Of a DNA stretch of 64,000 nucleotides, positions 62,414-64,000 are shown in pieces. The position numbers and the translations under genes were made by a program. The first letter of the stretch is position 1; the number at the start of each line of letters is the position of its first letter. The stretch is from assembly GCF_000332515.2 (NCBI RefSeq), contig NZ_AOGZ02000014.1, positions 434,001-498,000 of the forward strand, given 5' to 3'. The stretch comes from Leptospira wolbachii serovar Codice str. CDC. GTDB taxonomy: Bacteria > Spirochaetota > Leptospiria > Leptospirales > Leptospiraceae. Under the pieces are notes generated by a model, which was not told where the DNA came from, searched no databases, and was given only the letters and a program-made list of their open reading frames with translations.

Positions 62414-63910
62414 TTAGTTTCCCGTTTTTACTCGAGCGATGGCCCAGTTCCATTTATCAATTTCTTCTTTGCGTTCACTCTCTTTCATCTTAGGAACAAA
62501 CTGAGTGGTTTTTTGTTCTTCTTTACGAAGGCTAGCCACCGATTTAAAAAATCCTCTTTCAAGTCCCGCAAGGTAAGCCGCACCCAGAACCGTAGTGTCT
62601 ACGTTACTGGGTCGAATGACTTTTGTTCCTAGAATGTCTGCTTGGAATTGCATAAGCCATGCGTTGGAAGTGGCACCTCCGTCAACTCGTAAGAATTTCA
62701 AAGGTTTGCCTGTTTCTTTTTCCATCGCATTGGCAAGTTCATAGGATTGTAAGGCAATGGCCTTGAGAGCGGCCCTTGTAATCTGGGCAGCTGTTGTGTC
62801 GCGAGAAAGTCCAAAGATAGCACCACGTGCCTCCTGATCCCAATGAGGCGCACCAAGACCAGCAAAAGCAGGAACAAAAACAAGATCATCTTTTGTTTTG
62901 ATGGCTTTGACTAGTTTTTCGGAATCTTTAGAATATTCGAAAAACTCTAGATTGTCCCGGAGGAACTGAACTACAGCCCCACCGATAAATACCGATCCTT
63001 CTAAACAATAAACTGTTTTTCCCTCTGGACCTAACGCAAGTGTGGTGATGAGTCCTTGGTTCGAAATTCTAAATTCATCACCCACATTGAAGAGTAAAAA
63101 ACATCCAGTTCCATAGGTATTTTTGGCTTCGCCGGGTTCTGTACAAAGTTGGCCAAAAAGTGCCCCTTGTTGGTCTCCCACAAGAGATGAAATCGGAATT
63201 CCATCAGGAAGAGATTTTACATTGGAAGTAAATCCAAATAAATTTTTGGAATTGAATGCCTTAGGCAACATAGACATAGGAACTCGTAAAATATCACAAA
63301 GTTCTTCATCCCATTCTTTGGTTTGGATATTAAAAAGCAATGTGCGCGAAGCATTAGTATGGTCTGTTTTGTGTTCTTTATGACCGGTGAGTTTGTACAG
63401 AAGCCAAGTGTCGATGGTTCCAAATAACAATTCTCCCTTCTCTGCTTTGGCCCTGGCCCCTTTGACATTATCTAGAATCCATTGAATTTTAGTTCCTGAA
63501 AAATAGGCATCCAAAACAAGCCCTGTTTTATTGCGAAAGTTAGAATCTAGGCTTTGTTTTTTTAATTCCTTACAAATATCAGAAGTTCGGCGGCATTGCC
63601 ATACGATGGCATTGTACACTGGTTTGCCGGTCTTTTTATCCCAAACAACAGAAGTCTCCCTTTGGTTTGTAATTCCAATTGCAACTGCATCTTTTGGATT
63701 TAGCTTCCCATTTTTAATGGCGGCCCCAATCAGTTTCTGAGTTTTTGCCCATATCTCTTCTGGGTCATGTTCCACCCAACCTGGTTTGGGATAGTATTGT
63801 TTGAATTCTTGGTAAGCAGAAGAAATTACTTTTCCTTTGTCGTTAAAACAAAAGGTACGTATTCCTGTAGTACCTGCATCAATCCCAATGATATAACTTT
63901 TTTTTGCCAT
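62414..63910 (-). CDS. glpK: Glycerol kinase
   Basis: The 498-residue protein has the full FGGY-kinase layout. IGIDAGTTGIRTFCFN near residue 8 is the phosphate motif, GITNQRETSVVWDKKTGKPVYNAIVWQCRRT near 79 the glycerol-binding region, and YGTGCFLLFNVG near 262 follows. FVPAFAGLGAPHWDQEARGAIFGLSRDTT near 345 and LRVDGGATSNAWLMQFQADILG near 405 complete it. It phosphorylates glycerol to glycerol 3-phosphate in the cytoplasm. Its ATG lies one base after the stop of the upstream gene at the window edge. Confidence 0.97.
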   Translation of the reverse strand: MAKKSYIIGIDAGTTGIRTFCFNDKGKVISSAYQEFKQYYPKPGWVEHDPEEIWAKTQKLIGAAIKNGKLNPKDAVAIGITNQRETSVVWDKKTGKPVYNAIVWQCRRTSDICKELKKQSLDSNFRNKTGLVLDAYFSGTKIQWILDNVKGARAKAEKGELLFGTIDTWLLYKLTGHKEHKTDHTNASRTLLFNIQTKEWDEELCDILRVPMSMLPKAFNSKNLFGFTSNVKSLPDGIPISSLVGDQQGALFGQLCTEPGEAKNTYGTGCFLLFNVGDEFRISNQGLITTLALGPEGKTVYCLEGSVFIGGAVVQFLRDNLEFFEYSKDSEKLVKAIKTKDDLVFVPAFAGLGAPHWDQEARGAIFGLSRDTTAAQITRAALKAIALQSYELANAMEKETGKPLKFLRVDGGATSNAWLMQFQADILGTKVIRPSNVDTTVLGAAYLAGLERGFFKSVASLRKEEQKTTQFVPKMKESERKEEIDKWNWAIARVKTGN

Positions 63911-63911
63911 A

Positions 63912-64000
63912 TTAAACCTCTATTTCCAAACCTTCATAAGCCATAATGATTTCTAATTTTCCATGGGGATCAAACATCTCTTTGTATTTAAGAGCACGCA
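63912..64000 (-). CDS. C-terminal end of an unidentified gene upstream of glpK (partial)
   Basis: A frame enters from the right edge on the minus strand and stops with TAA at 63914-63912. It encodes the last 28 residues (RALKYKEMFDPHGKLEII and on to EGLEIEV). The KEMFDPHGKL stretch resembles the end of FAD-linked oxidases such as glycerol-3-phosphate-type or alkylglycerone-phosphate enzymes, which would suit a glycerol operon. The fragment is too short to name. Confidence 0.55.
   Translation of the reverse strand, partial: RALKYKEMFDPHGKLEIIMAYEGLEIEV

Overview
The window reads as chromosomal DNA of a Leptospira species, probably from the saprophytic side of the genus. I infer this from the moderate-to-low GC, the spirochaete FlaA-type protein, the Leptospira-style lipoproteins, a PilZ/DUF1577-like protein, an alternative complex III operon and the frequent TTG/GTG starts. 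It is densely coded: no gene-free stretch exceeds about 300 bp. I see no insertion sequence, prophage or CRISPR array.

Layout. 1-6.0 kb: end of a crotonase, a 51-residue protein, a TPR protein and an SF1 helicase, a class III cyclase, a divergent TetR/DoxX pair with a palindromic operator between them, and a lipoprotein. 6.0-14.0 kb (minus strand): a complete actABCDEF alternative complex III operon followed by a coupled SH3-type lipoprotein gene. 14.3-24.7 kb: chemoreceptor, ArnT-like glycosyltransferase, Cys-rich lipoprotein, RlmN, alkylglycerol-monooxygenase-like membrane enzyme, LTA-synthase-like phosphotransferase, PQQ-type sugar dehydrogenase and a TMEM220-like protein. 24.8-28.6 kb (minus strand): SufB and a 2-Cys peroxiredoxin, each preceded by a 7-1-7 palindrome of Fur/PerR type, then an ABC-F ATPase whose leader encodes MRLRSQN and carries an 11-bp inverted repeat. 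28.6-42.1 kb: a large disordered protein, thioesterase, tRNA-Leu, amidase, secreted helical protein, methyltransferase, MBL hydrolase, an inactive/active M16 pair, two related lipoproteins, a DsbD-N-like protein and a solitary DNA methyltransferase. 42.1-50.1 kb: RluA-type synthase, PilZ protein, an ATP-grasp/FMN-oxidoreductase fusion, MnmA, a two-DTGS aspartic-protease-like lipoprotein, a diguanylate cyclase and the initiator tRNA. 50.1-64 kb: ProC, YggS, a FlaA paralogue, WaaA, NadE, RsmI, FlgM-like, degenerate iron-ADH-like and FliG-C-like proteins, and GlpK.

How the genes work together. The act genes should form one quinol-oxidising respiratory complex. Peroxiredoxin and SufB look like a peroxide-defence and Fe-S-assembly module under one regulator. 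YggS and ProC form the usual PLP/proline pair. The FlgM-like and FliG-C-like proteins suggest a small motility-linked cluster.

The strongest candidate for an undescribed system is the ABC-F leader. A perfect -35 promoter is followed by a seven-codon ORF with the Arg-X-Arg macrolide-arrest motif. Its stop codon overlaps one arm of a perfect inverted repeat, and an alternative pairing reaches the ABC-F start region. This looks like a drug-sensing translational attenuator in a spirochaete.
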